From assembly GCA_016169945.1 (NCBI GenBank), contig JADLSH010000231.1, forward strand, positions 1,302,001 to 1,366,000: a DNA stretch of 64,000 bases, written 5' to 3'. A model generated the notes under the pieces. That model was not told the origin of the DNA, ran no database searches, and saw only the letters and a list, made by a program, of their open reading frames with translations. This document shows, piece after piece, positions 1 to 10,928 of the stretch. A program made the translations under genes and the position numbers. The stretch's first letter is position 1, and every line of letters begins with the position of its first letter. Source of the DNA: Trachythela sp. YZ-2020 (taxonomy: Eukaryota > Cnidaria > Anthozoa > Malacalcyonacea > Clavulariidae).

Positions 1-10
1 TTAGCTATGG

Positions 11-808
11 ATGGTAGTAAGACAAAATCAAGGAGAGTCGCTCGATAGTTATCACGTTAGACTTCGTCAACTCGCTAAAACTTGCGATTTTTCGGACATG
101 GATAAAGAGATAAAAGAACATATTATTCTTAGCTGTACTTCGAGCACGCTGCGTAGGCGAGCACTTCAGGATAAATACAGCTTGGACAAGTTATTGAAAG
201 TTGGAAGATCGTTAGAAATCAGCGAAAGGCAAGCAAGACATCTCGAAGGAAGAGATCAAACAATAAATTCAGTTCGCGGCAGAAACAGAAGCTATCAAGC
301 GAGACGAAATTATTCATCGCGTGAGGACAAACCACCCACTCATTTTGACAAGAAGAATTTTCATACCTATCAACAAAGTAAAGAGCCGAATCAAACCTGC
401 AGAAACTGCGGTGGACATTTTCCCCATAAACAAGTTTGTCCAGCGAAAGATAAAGATTGTAGAGCATGCGGAAAACGTGGACATTTTGCACGCGTATTTC
501 GTACGAATCCACCGAAATCGAAACCTGTGAATGCTGTCGCACAATTCCTTGATCAGTACCGATCAAGCAACGACGAAGCTGAAAAGTACGAATATGTGTA
601 CACGGTTAAAAAGTCACCAAATTGCCCACCTACCTGTCTAATTGAAATAGAAGGACAACGACTCAACATAATGATTGATACCGGAGCATCGGTCAACCTG
701 ATAGATGAAACAACCTACAAAAAAATAAATCGACATGGAGAACGAAAATTGGAAAAGCAGAGCGCCACATCGACTCCTATGGTTCGTCAGCACCCCTACC
801 CGTACTAG
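11..808 (+). pseudogene. Gypsy gag C-terminus with zinc knuckles, plus aspartic protease
   Basis: This is an open frame of 265 codons. Residues about 130-160 hold two cysteine/histidine knuckles that would bind retroelement RNA. The second reads CRACGKRGHFARVFR, so the last cysteine expected in a CCHC knuckle is phenylalanine, which suggests decay. The protease active site is near residue 225 (MIDTGAS). The frame is lost shortly after the protease at about 780-808, while pol resumes in another frame at 841. The N-terminal part of gag is not in the window. Confidence 0.85.
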
Positions 809-840
809 GAACGTTTGTCACTACGATCAAAACACCAGAT

Positions 841-1542
841 GTGTCAACAATTGCCAAGTTACATGTCGTTAAAGGAAATTTTGGAAATCTACTCAGCTTT
901 GCCACAGCCAAGCAATTGAATCTCCTTCAAGTATCTGTAAATACAGTCGATGTTCCATACCCTGAATGTCTACAACAAGAGTACAAGTGTTTGTTTGGAG
1001 GAATTGGGAAAGTAAAAGGACGGTTGATTAAATTACATATAGATCCCCAAGTGAAACCGAAACAACAGCCTCATCGTAGAATACCTTTCCACGTACGAAA
1101 AGATGTAGAGAAAGAACTTGAGCGGTTAGAGAAGTTGGATATAATAGAGAAAGTTGTTGGTCCAACGCCATGGGTAAGTCCTATCGTGGTTGTGCCAAAA
1201 GATTCGGGAGAAGTGAGAATTTGCGTCGATATGCGTGAAGCTAATCAGGCGGTGAAAAGGGAGAAACATCTGATGCCTACTACGGACGATCTCATTGCTG
1301 ATCTTAACGGTGCTACGGTATTTAGTAAGCTGGATCTCTCGTCTGGATATCACCAATTTGAATATGCTCCAGAAAGTCGGAACATAACCAGGGTGCAAGG
1401 ATGCCATATGCCTGGATGCAAGAATATATCAGATGACATTATTGTTTTTGGTAGAAATCAGAAAGAGCATGATACAAACCTACGTGGAGTTCTCGAAAGA
1501 TTGAAGCAGTATAACATCCGTCTAAAAGAAGAAAAGTGTTAA
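841..1542 (+). pseudogene. Gypsy reverse transcriptase, internally deleted
   Basis: The frame shows the RT fingers and palm: a WVSPIVVVPK block near 1172, RICVDMREAN near 1218 and FSKLDLSSGYHQ near 1320. Soon after, at about 1385-1420, the sequence jumps to CKNISDDIIVFG. Ty3/gypsy RTs normally have several dozen residues between these two blocks, so an internal deletion is inferred. The aspartate pair of the catalytic loop is retained (SDD). The frame ends at 1542, before the connection to RNase H, which is in another frame from 1632. Confidence 0.88.
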
Positions 1543-1631
1543 TTCTCACAGTCAAAGATTCTGTTCTATAGTCATATCTTCACTGAAAGGGAATTAAACC
1601 AAATCCCAAGAAGATCGATGTCATCAAAGCC

Positions 1632-2264
1632 ATGAATCCACTTCAGTGTGCAAGTGAAGTGAAGTCACTCCTAGGAATGGCAAAGTATGTATCCAGATTC
1701 ATCCCCGATTATGCCAAGATAATAGCCCCACTACGAAACCTCACCAAGAAAGGTGTCGACTGGAAATGGACCGAGGAAGAACAGACGGCTCTCGACAGTT
1801 TGAAAGAAGCGCTTGCTGGAGATGAAGTGATGATGTATTTTGATCCAAGAAAGAAGACGGAAATCGTTGTTGATGCAAACCCAGTAGGACTTGGTGGTCT
1901 ACTGATGCTAGAACGAAAAATCGTTAGCTATGCAAGCCGCACTCTTAGTGAAGTCGAAGCACGATATTTTCAAACGGAAAGAGAGATGTTAGCTGTAGTT
2001 TGGGCTGCTGAACACTTTCACCTATACGTTTATGGCTCAAAGTTCCATATATTCACCGATCACAAACCCTTACTTGGTATTTTCAAAAGCAACAAACCCA
2101 CATCGACCCGTATCGATCGTTGGAAATTGAGACTTATGCCTTATGATTGTCAATTGTTTTACCGTCCTGGAAGAAACGAAGAAAATCCAGCAGATTTTAT
2201 AAGTCGTCACCCGAACACCTCGGAAGTCGAAGAGCAGAACGTAGCAGAGGAATACACCAACTAA
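1632..2264 (+). pseudogene. Gypsy RT thumb/connection and RNase H domain
   Basis: This 210-codon frame begins in the RT connection (SLLGMAKYVSRFIPDYAK) and continues into RNase H. The acidic residues expected of RNase H are visible: D in IVVDANPVGLGG, E in TEREMLAVVWA, D in FTDHKPLL and D in NPADFISRHP. The domain degrades the RNA strand of the RNA/DNA hybrid during retrotransposition. It is separated from RT and from integrase by frameshifts. Confidence 0.88.
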
Positions 2265-2280
2265 GTCTGTACCAATGCAA

Positions 2281-3143
2281 TCCAGCCATGCCTATTCAAG
2301 AAGTAGAAGTTGAAAATCAGAAAGATCCAACAATGCAAGCCGTGATAAAAGCTATTGAAACCGGCAACTGGTCAAGTCCCGAAGTTCAGGAATACACAAA
2401 GATCAAGCAAGAATTAGCAGTTCACAAAGGAGCAATCCTGAGAGGAAATCGCCTTGTGATACCACCAACGCTGAGCAATAAAGCTGTGGATCTAGCGCAC
2501 ATTGGGCACCAAGACATCGTGAAAACAAAGAAAGGGAGAAAGTCTGGTTTCCTGGCATAGACAAACTTACAGAGGAGAAGATAAGAAATTGTCACCCTTG
2601 CCAAGTCTCAACGCCCGAAAGCCCAAAACCATCAGAACCTCTGAAGATGACCTCATTGCCCAGTGGTCCTTGGAAAGAATTTTCCATAGATTTTGCAGGA
2701 CCTTATCCTACTGGTGAATATATTATGGTAGTTATCGACGAATACAGTCGTTTTCCATAAGTTGAGATCTAGCTTGACTTCCATATCAGCTGGAGCAGTA
2801 ATCCCGAAGTTAGAAGCAATCTTTTCCAGACAAGGAATTCCTGACGTACTAAAAAGTGACAATGGTCCTCCATTTACTAGTCTTGAATTCAAGAAATTAG
2901 CAGAGCATCTGGGTTTGCGACATCGTCGGATTACGCCATATTGGCCAAAAGCAAATGGAAGTTGAGCGTTTTATGAGAACTCTCGGAAAATCCATACGCA
3001 CTGCTAATGTTGAAGCGAGGAATTGGAAACAAGATCTGTACAAATTCCTTCGACAATATCGAGCTACACCCCACTCCACCACAAGCATCTCACCATGTGA
3101 AGCCCTCAACCAGAGAAAACTCAAGACGATCTTACCTGAATAA
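2281..3143 (+). pseudogene. Gypsy integrase, broken by frameshifts and a stop
   Basis: A zinc-binding HHCC region starts near 2490 (LAHIGHQDIVKTK), shifts frame near 2535 and ends with CHPCQ near 2592. The catalytic core follows: first aspartate in SIDFAGPY (about 2690), second in SDNGPPFTS (about 2860), and the glutamate in VERFM (about 2957). The pieces lie in three frames. A stop falls after EYSRFP near 2758, and another follows the KANGS block. The line-up matches gypsy integrases, but the gene is non-functional. Confidence 0.87.
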
Positions 3144-3158
3144 GACCACCCAAGTGTT

Positions 3159-3641
3159 ATGTATGATGATTTACAGGGCAAGATGGAAAGAAGAGACGCT
3201 GAACAGAAGTCGACGATGAAGTTGTATGCTGACAACAAATCACGTGTAGAAGAAAGTTCGCTTAACCCTGGAATGGTAGTCTTGATGAAGCAATCTAGGC
3301 AAAACAAGTTGAGTACGCCATTTGACCCAAATCCATTTGTTGTCAAAGAGAATAAAGGAACTATGGTGACAGCTTCTAATGATTTCAAGACCGTGACGCG
3401 AAACTCATCTCAGTTTAAAGTTATCCCACCAGAGATGCTGAATCCTGAAAGAAACCACGAAGGACAAACAGAGAATCCACCATCCATAGCTAATCCCAGT
3501 CAAGATCAAATAACCGAACTACCATCCATAGCTAATCCCAGTCAAGATGAAATACCCCAATCCTTAAGAAGATCAAATCGACAAAGAAGACCACCCGAAA
3601 GTTCGCGGACTATGTCACAACAATTAATTAAGGACATTTGA
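3159..3641 (+). pseudogene. Gypsy pol C-terminal tail
   Basis: This is a 160-codon frame downstream of the integrase core. The first half (about 3230-3420) has the MVVLMKQSRQNKLSTPFDP type of sequence typical of the gypsy integrase C-terminal domain. The tail is polar and ends with a basic stretch (RRSNRQRRPP). It contains a 42-bp direct duplication encoding PSIANPSQD twice, at about 3478-3561. The stop is at 3639-3641. Confidence 0.75.
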
Positions 3642-3664
3642 AGATAGATAAATACATTAATTAT

Positions 3665-4205
3665 AATCAACAAATGCATGTCACCCACCCATCCCAGATT
3701 TTAACCAAAATTGCACCAATTGGAGGTATAAGTGAGATATGAAAGCACACCAAATTTGAGCTCAATATCTTTATTTGTTCCTGAGATATCGGTTTTTCAA
3801 TTTTCCACCAATACCGGTGTCGGTTCTAGCATTCGAATTGAGTGGTACACAAAAATGTATGGTATTTCGACTGTCGTCTTCTATCCTTTAACTCTATAGA
3901 CAGGAAAACTGGTGATATACGATTTTAAGACATGCTGAATCAGAATATGAGGTCAAAAATACCATTACTTGAAAAGAAATGCATATTTTCTATGTTAAAC
4001 AATAATATATATATCCCGAAACTACAAAAAGTACCAAATTACAAACTGAAAGTTACCCATGTTGGCAATGTAGCACCCAACCCATTTTTGGTGTGCTATA
4101 TGTATATATAATGAGGATTACTCTCACCAAGTTTTGGCTTGGTGTCTCATCTAATTGCTGAAATATATGCCAACAAAGATATTTTTGGAATTTCCAAGAA
4201 ATTCT
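3665..4205 (+). repeat. Left terminal inverted repeat of the long-TIR transposon
   Basis: This is the reverse complement of 7228-7793. Shared blocks include the ATCCCAGATTTTAACC stretch near 3692 and CACCAAGTTTTGGCTTGG near 4127. The inner edge is where the copies diverge after CAACAAAGATAT. The outer ~17 bases and a ~10-base internal segment present on the right arm are not matched here. Confidence 0.9.
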
Positions 4206-4443
4206 GCTTGAATATGGCAGAAAATCTGTTTTTTGTAATATTTCAATGGATTTTTTGGAATTTCTGTATACTGGAACACAATAACTTTCATACATGAAGT
4301 ATATCGTAATTATATACAAACCACTGATACAAGTGTTCGAAGTTTCACAATCGGAAACTTCATAACACGTGTTTTACTCGTATGCTGCGCTACAATCACT
4401 ATTTAGTTTACTCTCAAGTCTCTATTTTCTCTTAAAAAAAAGA

Positions 4444-7078
4444 ATGTCTTCGACAGAAAACTTGAAGAAGTGTTCCATCGGAAATCACCTTGAAGAAGAG
4501 TGTCACTTAACTGTTCATACCCGGTCAACTGACCTAAAATCGTTCAGCGATCTAACAGCAGAGCAGGTCAAATTGATATCAATGAGAACAGGAATTTCAA
4601 CCAGCCCTGATCATGAAATTTGTCTGCATCATGAGCAGTTAATTCTTACAAGATATTCATACCATCAAAGAAGCTGCTGCAACCCATTTAACAAGCACCA
4701 AAAACAAGTCAAAGGTTCACTGCGGGAGGTGTCTTTGGACATTACTGAGGATTTTAATAGCATAAACATATCTGTCATTCCTGGGAAAAAGATCTGCCCA
4801 ACTTGTCGCAAGGAACTTACTAGAAAATTGGAGGCTGCAACGAATAAGAAGGATGAGTTCTGTCGAGTTGAATCCGATTCACAGACAGATAACGAGAGTG
4901 ATGAAGAAACAATGTCCTGTGTAGACAGAGAAGAAATGACTGTGAGTGCTAGTGTGAGGCATGACCTTGACACAAGTTTTGAAGATGTGGATTTGAGCCC
5001 AATAAAGTTACACGGTGTCCCTTCTCATTCCAAAGTTACTTTGGGTAAACGAAAACTTCAACAATTTCGAGATAAACTTAAAGAACAAGAAACTACAGCT
5101 CAGAAACGGGTTGCAAAAGTAATTGGTGTTATTCCAGAAAACCTAGACCCATCAGAAAGCAGTCAACCTGACAATTACGATGAACTGAAGGGAAAAGCAG
5201 ACAATTTGGATCGTCTCGTCGATCTAATGAAAAGCAAAATACAGTCTTGTAAACGAAAACAGAAAATCCAAATACTCACCATTGCACCATCTTCTTGGTC
5301 AATTGAAAAAACAAAAAATGAATTTAATGTTTCTGCTTATATGATCAGGCAAGCAAGGAAATTGGTGAAAGAAAAGGGCATTCTGGAGTTACCAGGGCCA
5401 AAGAAAGGAAAAGGTTTATCAGAAGAAACAAAAAGATGTGTTGCTGATTTCTACTGCGACGATGAATACAGTAGACTTATGCCGGGTAAAAAGGATTGTG
5501 TCAGTATTGCGAGAAACGTCCACAAGCAGAAACGCCTTCTGCTTTGTGACTTGAAAGAATTATACGCTGCATTCAAAAAAACATTCCCACTTTTAAAAGT
5601 AGGATTTTCAAAGTTTTGCAGTTTGAGACCAAAATGGTGTGTTTTGGTTGGTTGTTCAGAACTCATTCTGTTTGTGTATGCACGATTCACCAAAATGTTG
5701 TCCTAATGATGAGCGCTGTGAATCTTGACAAAGATCACCATGAGCTTATGGACATGATGGTATGCTGCAGAGATTCAAAGCAGTGTATGATTCACCGTTG
5801 TCCCAACTGCCCACCTGACACTCAAGATTTGGAGAACTACCGTTTTGAGCAGCGTCAACCTGAAATTGATGCTGAGGATGACCCCTGCACCATACAATTT
5901 CAACAGTGGACAAATGTCGATCGCTCAGAGCTGGTCCAGCAGATCATGGCAGTTGAGGATTTCATCTCCCTCCTTGTTGAGAAACTTAACACCCTCACAG
6001 CCCATTCCTACATTGCTAAAGCACAGGCAAAATATCTTAAAAAATGTAAGGAAGAACTAAAAGAGAAAGAAGTAATTGTTTTGGGAGATTTTGCTGAGAA
6101 TTATCAATTCGTAGTTCAAGATGAAATCCAAGGATTTCACTGGAACAAGCAGTCGGCCACCCTCCATCCAATTGTATTGTATTACATGAAAGACAATAAA
6201 CTTATGGAGAAATCTCTTTGTTACATCTCAGATGACTTGAATCATGATACATGCTTTGTTTATGAAGTCATCAAACAAACTGTACAATATATTAAGGCGG
6301 AGATTTTCACAACACCAAGTATGATGCGTTATTTTAGCGATGGCTGTGCAGGACAATACAAGAACTATAAGAACTGTATCAACTTGTGCCTTCACGAAAA
6401 GGACTTCAACGTGAAATGTGAATGGTCATTCTTCGCTACAAGCCATGGCAAATCTCCATGCGATGGCCTCGGAGGTACGCTGAAACGATTGACAGCAAGA
6501 GCTAGTCTACAGAGAACACACTCGCGTCCAATTCTGACAGCAAAACAAGTTTTCGAGTACTGTAATGAGGAAGTCAAGGGGTTCATGTTATCTTTATTTC
6601 ATCAGAAGAGATGGTTCCTATCAGGAGCATGTTGGACACAAGGTTTAGCACTGCAACTACTCTTCCTGGAACAAGAAGCTTTCACCAATATACCCCCCTC
6701 TCTGAAAGTGTTATGGCTGCTAAACGTGTTTCAGAAGATGAATTGTATGCCTTAGAATTTAATCTTGTGCTGGGGAAGACAAACTTAGTGAAGCTGGCAG
6801 ATCCAAACGTGTCTGACTTTATTGTTTGCTCATATGATGAGAAACTTTGGGTTGGACTTGTTGATGTAGTAGATAAGGAACATGATGATGTTCAAGTCAA
6901 GTTCATGCATCCAAGCTACCCAGCAAGATCCTTCTCCTGGCCAAGGAAAGATGATGTATGTTTTGTACCAATTGTGAATGTTGCCTGCATCATTGGAGCA
7001 CCCGTTACGGTAACAGGAAGACAATACAAGTTGAGTGACGAAGACATAGCCACAATTGAACAAGCACTTGCTGAATAA
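4444..7078 (+). pseudogene. Transposase-like protein of the long-TIR element, two frameshifts
   Basis: The coding region runs from an ATG at 4444 (an in-frame ATG at 4369 also exists) to a stop at 7076-7078, about 870 codons across three frames. The N-terminal third has cysteine/histidine clusters (CLHHEQ; CPTC near residue 120), an acidic serine-rich linker and a basic coiled-coil-like region. The middle frame (to 6755) has VLGDFAENY near 6080, SDDLNHDT near 6228, YFSDGCAGQYKN near 6332 and SHGKSPCDGLGG near 6443. These spaced acidic blocks fit an RNase H-like DDE/D transposase core, which is inference. The C-terminal frame (6611-7078) carries a HPSYPARSFSWPRKDD block. The frame changes at about 5660-5700 and about 6600-6650. 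I recall similar uncharacterised repetitive proteins in invertebrates and fish but cannot name the superfamily. Confidence 0.72.
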
Positions 7079-7227
7079 CTCAGGTAGCATGTAACATAAC
7101 TTGAGTGCATATGCACTATTAAGTACAGTACTAAACAATATATTAACATTATTGAACATCAAATAACAAATTTTTAAAGTGATGACTGATGATTGCAAAT
7201 GCTGGATTTTAGAGTTTCATGAAATTA

Positions 7228-7793
7228 AGAATTTTCATGAAATTTCAACAATATCTTTGTTGGCATATATTTCAGCAAGTAGATGAGACACCAAGCCAAA
7301 ACTTGGTGAGAGTAATCCTCATTATATATACATATAGCACACCAAAAATGGGTTGGGTGCTACATTGCCAACATGGGTAATGTTCAGTTTGTAATTTGAT
7401 ACTTTTTATAGTTTCGGGATATATATATTATTGTTTAACATAGAAAATATGCATTTCATTTCAAGTAATGGTATTTTTGAGCTCATATTCTGATTCAGCA
7501 TGTCTTAAAATGGTATATCACCAGTTTTCCTGTCTATAGAGTTAAAGGGTAGAAGACGACAGTCGAAATACCATACATTTTTGTGTACCACTCCATTCGA
7601 ATGCTAGAACCGACACCGGTATTGGTGGAAAATTGAAATGCCGATATCTCAAGAACAAATAAAGATATTGAGCTCAAATTTGGTGTGCTTTCATATCTCA
7701 CTTATACCTCCAATTGGTGCAATTTTGGTTAAAATCTGGGATGAGTAGGTGACATTTCGAATTTCTATTTGTTGATTTCACATGGAATGACCC
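7228..7793 (-). repeat. Right terminal inverted repeat of the long-TIR transposon
   Basis: This is the inverted copy of 3665-4205. It ends in CATGGAATGACCC at 7793 and appears to keep the complete outer tip that the left arm lacks. Confidence 0.9.
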
Positions 7794-7936
7794 TATATGT
7801 AGATAACATAGACAGAAAAATATTCTAGATAGAAACTTTGAGTTTAAGTTATATGGACAATTTTGGAAACAAAAAAACAAACAAACAAACAAACAACTAG
7901 TGACAAGGAGGGATGGCGACGAGGATGGGGTCATTA

Positions 7937-8096
7937 ACTAGTCTGACTAGTCTAGTACTGTATATACTTACTGCTCTGCAATGTTTTATTCAGTGTCCCA
8001 CTTTCAACATTCATCAATGCCAGTAAACCTTCCTCACGGGTGGTACCCGGCGCATACCCGTAAGGCGCAGCTTTTTTGCAGCTCTGCAAATTAATA
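7937..8096. mobile_element. hAT MITE family A, copy 1 (partial)
   Basis: It shares with the full copies at 8875, 40511, 47729 and 51115 the blocks GACTAGTCTAGTACT, GCAATGTTTTATTCAG, GGGTGGTACCCG and TTTTTTGCA.CTCTG. Only the half ending in the terminal repeat is present. Confidence 0.75.
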
Positions 8097-8337
8097 TTGC
8101 CATTACACGTGGACGAGACGAACACATGCAAGGTGACGAGGTAATAGCCAACCTCGTACCCATTTAATAGCCAAGTTCGAACACATTGCGAGCAAAATGG
8201 CGGTAGCTGCTTTGTGATAACAAGACACAAAAATATACCAACCAATCGACTCAATAATTTCGGCAAAATAAGAGATTTAACCAGCCTGAGCAGCCTCCTC
8301 GAATTTCGCATCATTTTTTTGTTTTGATAAAAATTCG

Positions 8338-8811
8338 TACCCTATTCCCCCGCAAGGCGCATGCGCTTATATCCGAATATAGTCGCATGCGCCTATATCC
8401 CGTCAACGTACATTTCCGGGTTAATTACATACACGAACAGAATGCTTTTTAATTTTTATTATAAATTGTATTTATATAATTAGTGATAACATTTATTGTT
8501 TTTTGCTTAAAAATACTAAATTTGCACTTGTTACCGTTTATACGTTGTTAAATTGGAAAGTTTTTTAAAAATATTAAATTTGCATTTACCGTTTATACCA
8601 TGGTTTATACTAACGTTGTTTTTTCCGCTATTAAAAAGGATTCGCCAATTTTCGTACCCAGACCCCATGCGCGTAGGTTAGGGGACAAAAATAGGGTGCG
8701 TCTATAAGTGAATTTTTATAGGCGCATGCGCCTATAACCTTCAATTATTTACTCCAAATTTTTCCAAAAATCGCATAAGATCCGCATATAGGCGCTGGGG
8801 AATAGGGTAAA
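8338..8811. mobile_element. TA-flanked MITE with CCCTATTCCCC termini
   Basis: The left end reads TACCCTATTCCCCC and the right end reads GGGGAATAGGGTA, so the TIR is CCCTATTCCCC with TA at each side, as for Tc1/mariner-type insertions. Inner copies of the palindromic motif TATAGGCGCATGCGCCTATA occur near both ends (around 8358-8402 and 8716-8735). There is no coding capacity. Confidence 0.72.
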
Positions 8812-8874
8812 CGACCGCGCTAGCCCCAGGCTCAAAGCGCATCATACGTGACAAACATACCTGACAAACATAAC

Positions 8875-9162
8875 CAGAGTTACAAAACGTTTAATTTTAA
8901 ACCTTCTTCAGGGTAAGATTTTGGGTTTTCCCAACCTTCCTGAAAATAAATGGAAATTTTCCGACATGCTTTTCCGCTTTTGCCTGGGTAGGTTTTCCAG
9001 TTGACATTTGCAGTACTTAGGTAGATCCTACCAGGACTGATAATACTAGCCTGTTGCCAATAATCTAGCATGACTAGTCTAGTACTCACTGCTTTGCAAT
9101 GTTGTATTCAGTGTTTCACTTTCAACCTTCCTCAATATCAGTAATGCCAGTAAGTAACTCTG
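8875..9162. mobile_element. hAT MITE family A, copy 2
   Basis: The termini are CAGAGTTACAAAACG and its inverse TAACTCTG. The flanks AACATAAC (8867-8874) and AATATAAC (9163-9170) form an 8-bp target duplication with one mismatch, as hAT transposases make. There is no coding capacity, so it is non-autonomous. Confidence 0.85.
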
Positions 9163-9619
9163 AATATAACAAGAACGTCAGTCGACGTTTCGAGCGGATG
9201 CTCTTCGTCTGGATTTCGAATTGAACGAAGGGCCTTCGCTCGAGAAATCGAAGTAAGCATATCGTTTATCGCTACCTACAAATTGTAGGTACAATATGGA
9301 ACCACGCATTCGTGGTTTTACTAAAAAATCATTTCAATTTGTGCTCAGAATAGTGTCCGTTCCCATTGTTTTGAGGTGTCCAGAGGACAGTGGTTTACTT
9401 TCCATGAAAAGGATTTTGAATTTCAGTACAAAGATGCGGCCAGATGCGTGTATGGAGATGTCGCGCGGGGCATGGAAGTTGAGGTAACATTCTCATGTTT
9501 CGCGCACGCATATATTTCTCTTTGATCATGATCCCAGTCACAACCCTGGCGCACGAACGTACTCTAATAGGAGTTAAAACATAAAGATATAACCGAATGT
9601 GCAAACCGCCAAACCCACA

Positions 9620-9726
9620 TAGCCTGCGTGCAGCCTGACGAGGTTCGAGGGAGAAGGGGGAAAAGTCAGAGGGAAGACTGACTTTTCCACTCCCCCCTCG
9701 AACCTCGTCAGGCTGCACGCAGGCTA
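9620..9726. mobile_element. Foldback hAT MITE, 107 bp
   Basis: Near-perfect inverted arms of about 50 bases (TAGCCTGCGTGCAGCC...) surround a few spacer bases. Exact 8-bp duplications AACCCACA flank it at 9612-9619 and 9727-9734. Arm identity and the exact duplication suggest recent insertion. It lies about 400 bases upstream of the AGTPBP1 start codon. Confidence 0.88.
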
Positions 9727-9734
9727 AACCCACA

Positions 9735-10141
9735 GTGAGGCATACGAAATAAAAATTGTCTGTTTGGTCCGCGGTTTCTGTCATTGCTGTGGCGTGTACG
9801 GTCAAGCGCATTTTCTGTTTACATTTGTGATTTTAGATTTTACTATTAAAAAACGACAATTTTGTAAAATTTGACATAAAGTTTTACAGATTAACTGATT
9901 ATCTTTCGCCATAAATATGGAAAATGCTCCAGGCCGGTGCAGTTAAAACGAGAAGAAAGCAGTCGGATATGGTTATGTATTTAAATCAGTGAAAACCACT
10001 CGACTGTGTAAGATGAGACACCACTTGTTGATGATATAGAGATGCCTAGATATTATGCTTGAACTCAAAGACTATCATATTTGGAGATTACCAGTGACTA
10101 TTAGTGATATTACGTGATTAAAACACGGTGGTTCAAACAGA
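9735..10141 (+). promoter_or_regulatory. Presumed 5' UTR/promoter region of AGTPBP1
   Basis: This stretch precedes the inferred start codon at 10142. No TATA box, initiator or other convincing promoter motif was recognised. The label rests only on position, and further untranslated exons upstream are possible. Confidence 0.3.
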
Positions 10142-10164
10142 ATGAGTAAATCCACAAATAAGAG
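10142..10164 (+). CDS. AGTPBP1: AGTPBP1 first coding exon (inferred)
   Basis: ATG AGT AAA TCC ACA AAT AAG AG followed by a good donor (GTATGG). It ends in phase 2, exactly what exon 2 needs. The joined start reads MSKSTNKSGSRIAQ, which resembles the vertebrate start (MSK.....NNSRI). An alternative short exon at 9917 has the right phase but less similarity. A local start at 16858 within exon 2 is also possible. Confidence 0.65.
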
Positions 10165-10893
10165 GTATGGAAATTTACAGTGAAATATTTCTGTGACTGT
10201 TTCCTCATGGTCTTAAATTTAGGTCTTGTAAAATGTCCAATCAACAGTCGTTCCGACATTAACTACCCAAGTTGACAATCTTTCCAGATCCCAGTCAGAT
10301 CTTGCCACAATCTTATCAAGATCGTATCTAAATCTGCTGAGATCCAGGCCTTGGAATTAGCTAAAAATTAGACCTAATTAATCGAAAGCAGTTTGGCAAA
10401 TTTAAGTTGTCAATAAAATGTGGCGTAGTATAAATATTCAAAACTCTTTTCAGGTGTTCCCTTCGCATAATTTAGCTAATCACAATTTTCTAAACATGCC
10501 CTGTTAGCTACAACTGCATCATCTGAGGAGCCTAGGAACCTAGCATAGGCTATGTGAACACCTGTGGTAGACCAACAGTCAAAGTGGTGGTCATCACATT
10601 TCTGTAGCTACAATGATTTACTAATGATGCCACTCTGGATGGGATATTAAGAGAAAATTTTGCACAAATTTTCCTTAAAGTTGAAAGATGAATTAACCCC
10701 CATTAGCTGGCAATGCACCCAGATGCACCCTACTTTAGTATTTTTCTCTGTCTAATGCCAGACAATTTTACTAGTCAGTGGTAGGGTACTAGAGCTGCCT
10801 GTTAGTGGGTTAACAAAACTATCTGCCAGTGTCTCTTATTAATCCATTAGCTGGCAATGTGCCCAGATAGACCCAGCTACTTTAGTACTTTAT

Positions 10894-10928
<35 letters not shown>

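Larger units (their letters stand above)
1..3650 (+). mobile_element. Decayed Ty3/gypsy LTR retrotransposon, internal region (gag-pol), 5' truncated by the window
   Basis: The domain order is gag zinc knuckles, aspartic protease, reverse transcriptase, RNase H and integrase, which is the Ty3/gypsy order. The coding sequence lies in several plus-strand frames (11-808, 841-1542, 1632-2264, 2281-2560, 2762-2965, 2955-3143, 3159-3641), so it carries frameshifts and stops and cannot be active. The integrase motifs resemble the K02A2.6-like gypsy group found in many invertebrates. No LTR or polypurine tract could be identified. The 3' end stops within about 25 bases of the next element's inverted repeat, so a 3' LTR is absent or was lost. 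The 5' part lies outside the window. Confidence 0.93.
3665..7793 (+). mobile_element. Long-TIR DNA transposon with RNase H-fold transposase, superfamily not assigned
   Basis: The stretches 3665-4205 and 7228-7793 are inverted copies of one another, with only scattered mismatches and short indels, so the terminal inverted repeats are about 550 bp. Between them a plus-strand protein-coding region of roughly 2.6 kb is split by two frameshifts. The right tip reads GGGTCATTCCATG outward-in and ends at 7793. The matching tip on the left is missing or diverged: similarity starts only at AATCAACAAATG (3665). No target duplication can be read because of this. The element lies directly against the gypsy relic. 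Confidence 0.88.

Noticed and set aside
219..566. Minus-strand ORFs over gag
   Set aside because: They are shadows of the plus-strand gypsy frame with no domain of their own.
9917..9935. Alternative AGTPBP1 first exon (MENAPG)
   Set aside because: The phase fits, but the peptide start is less similar to known CCP1 than the exon at 10142.
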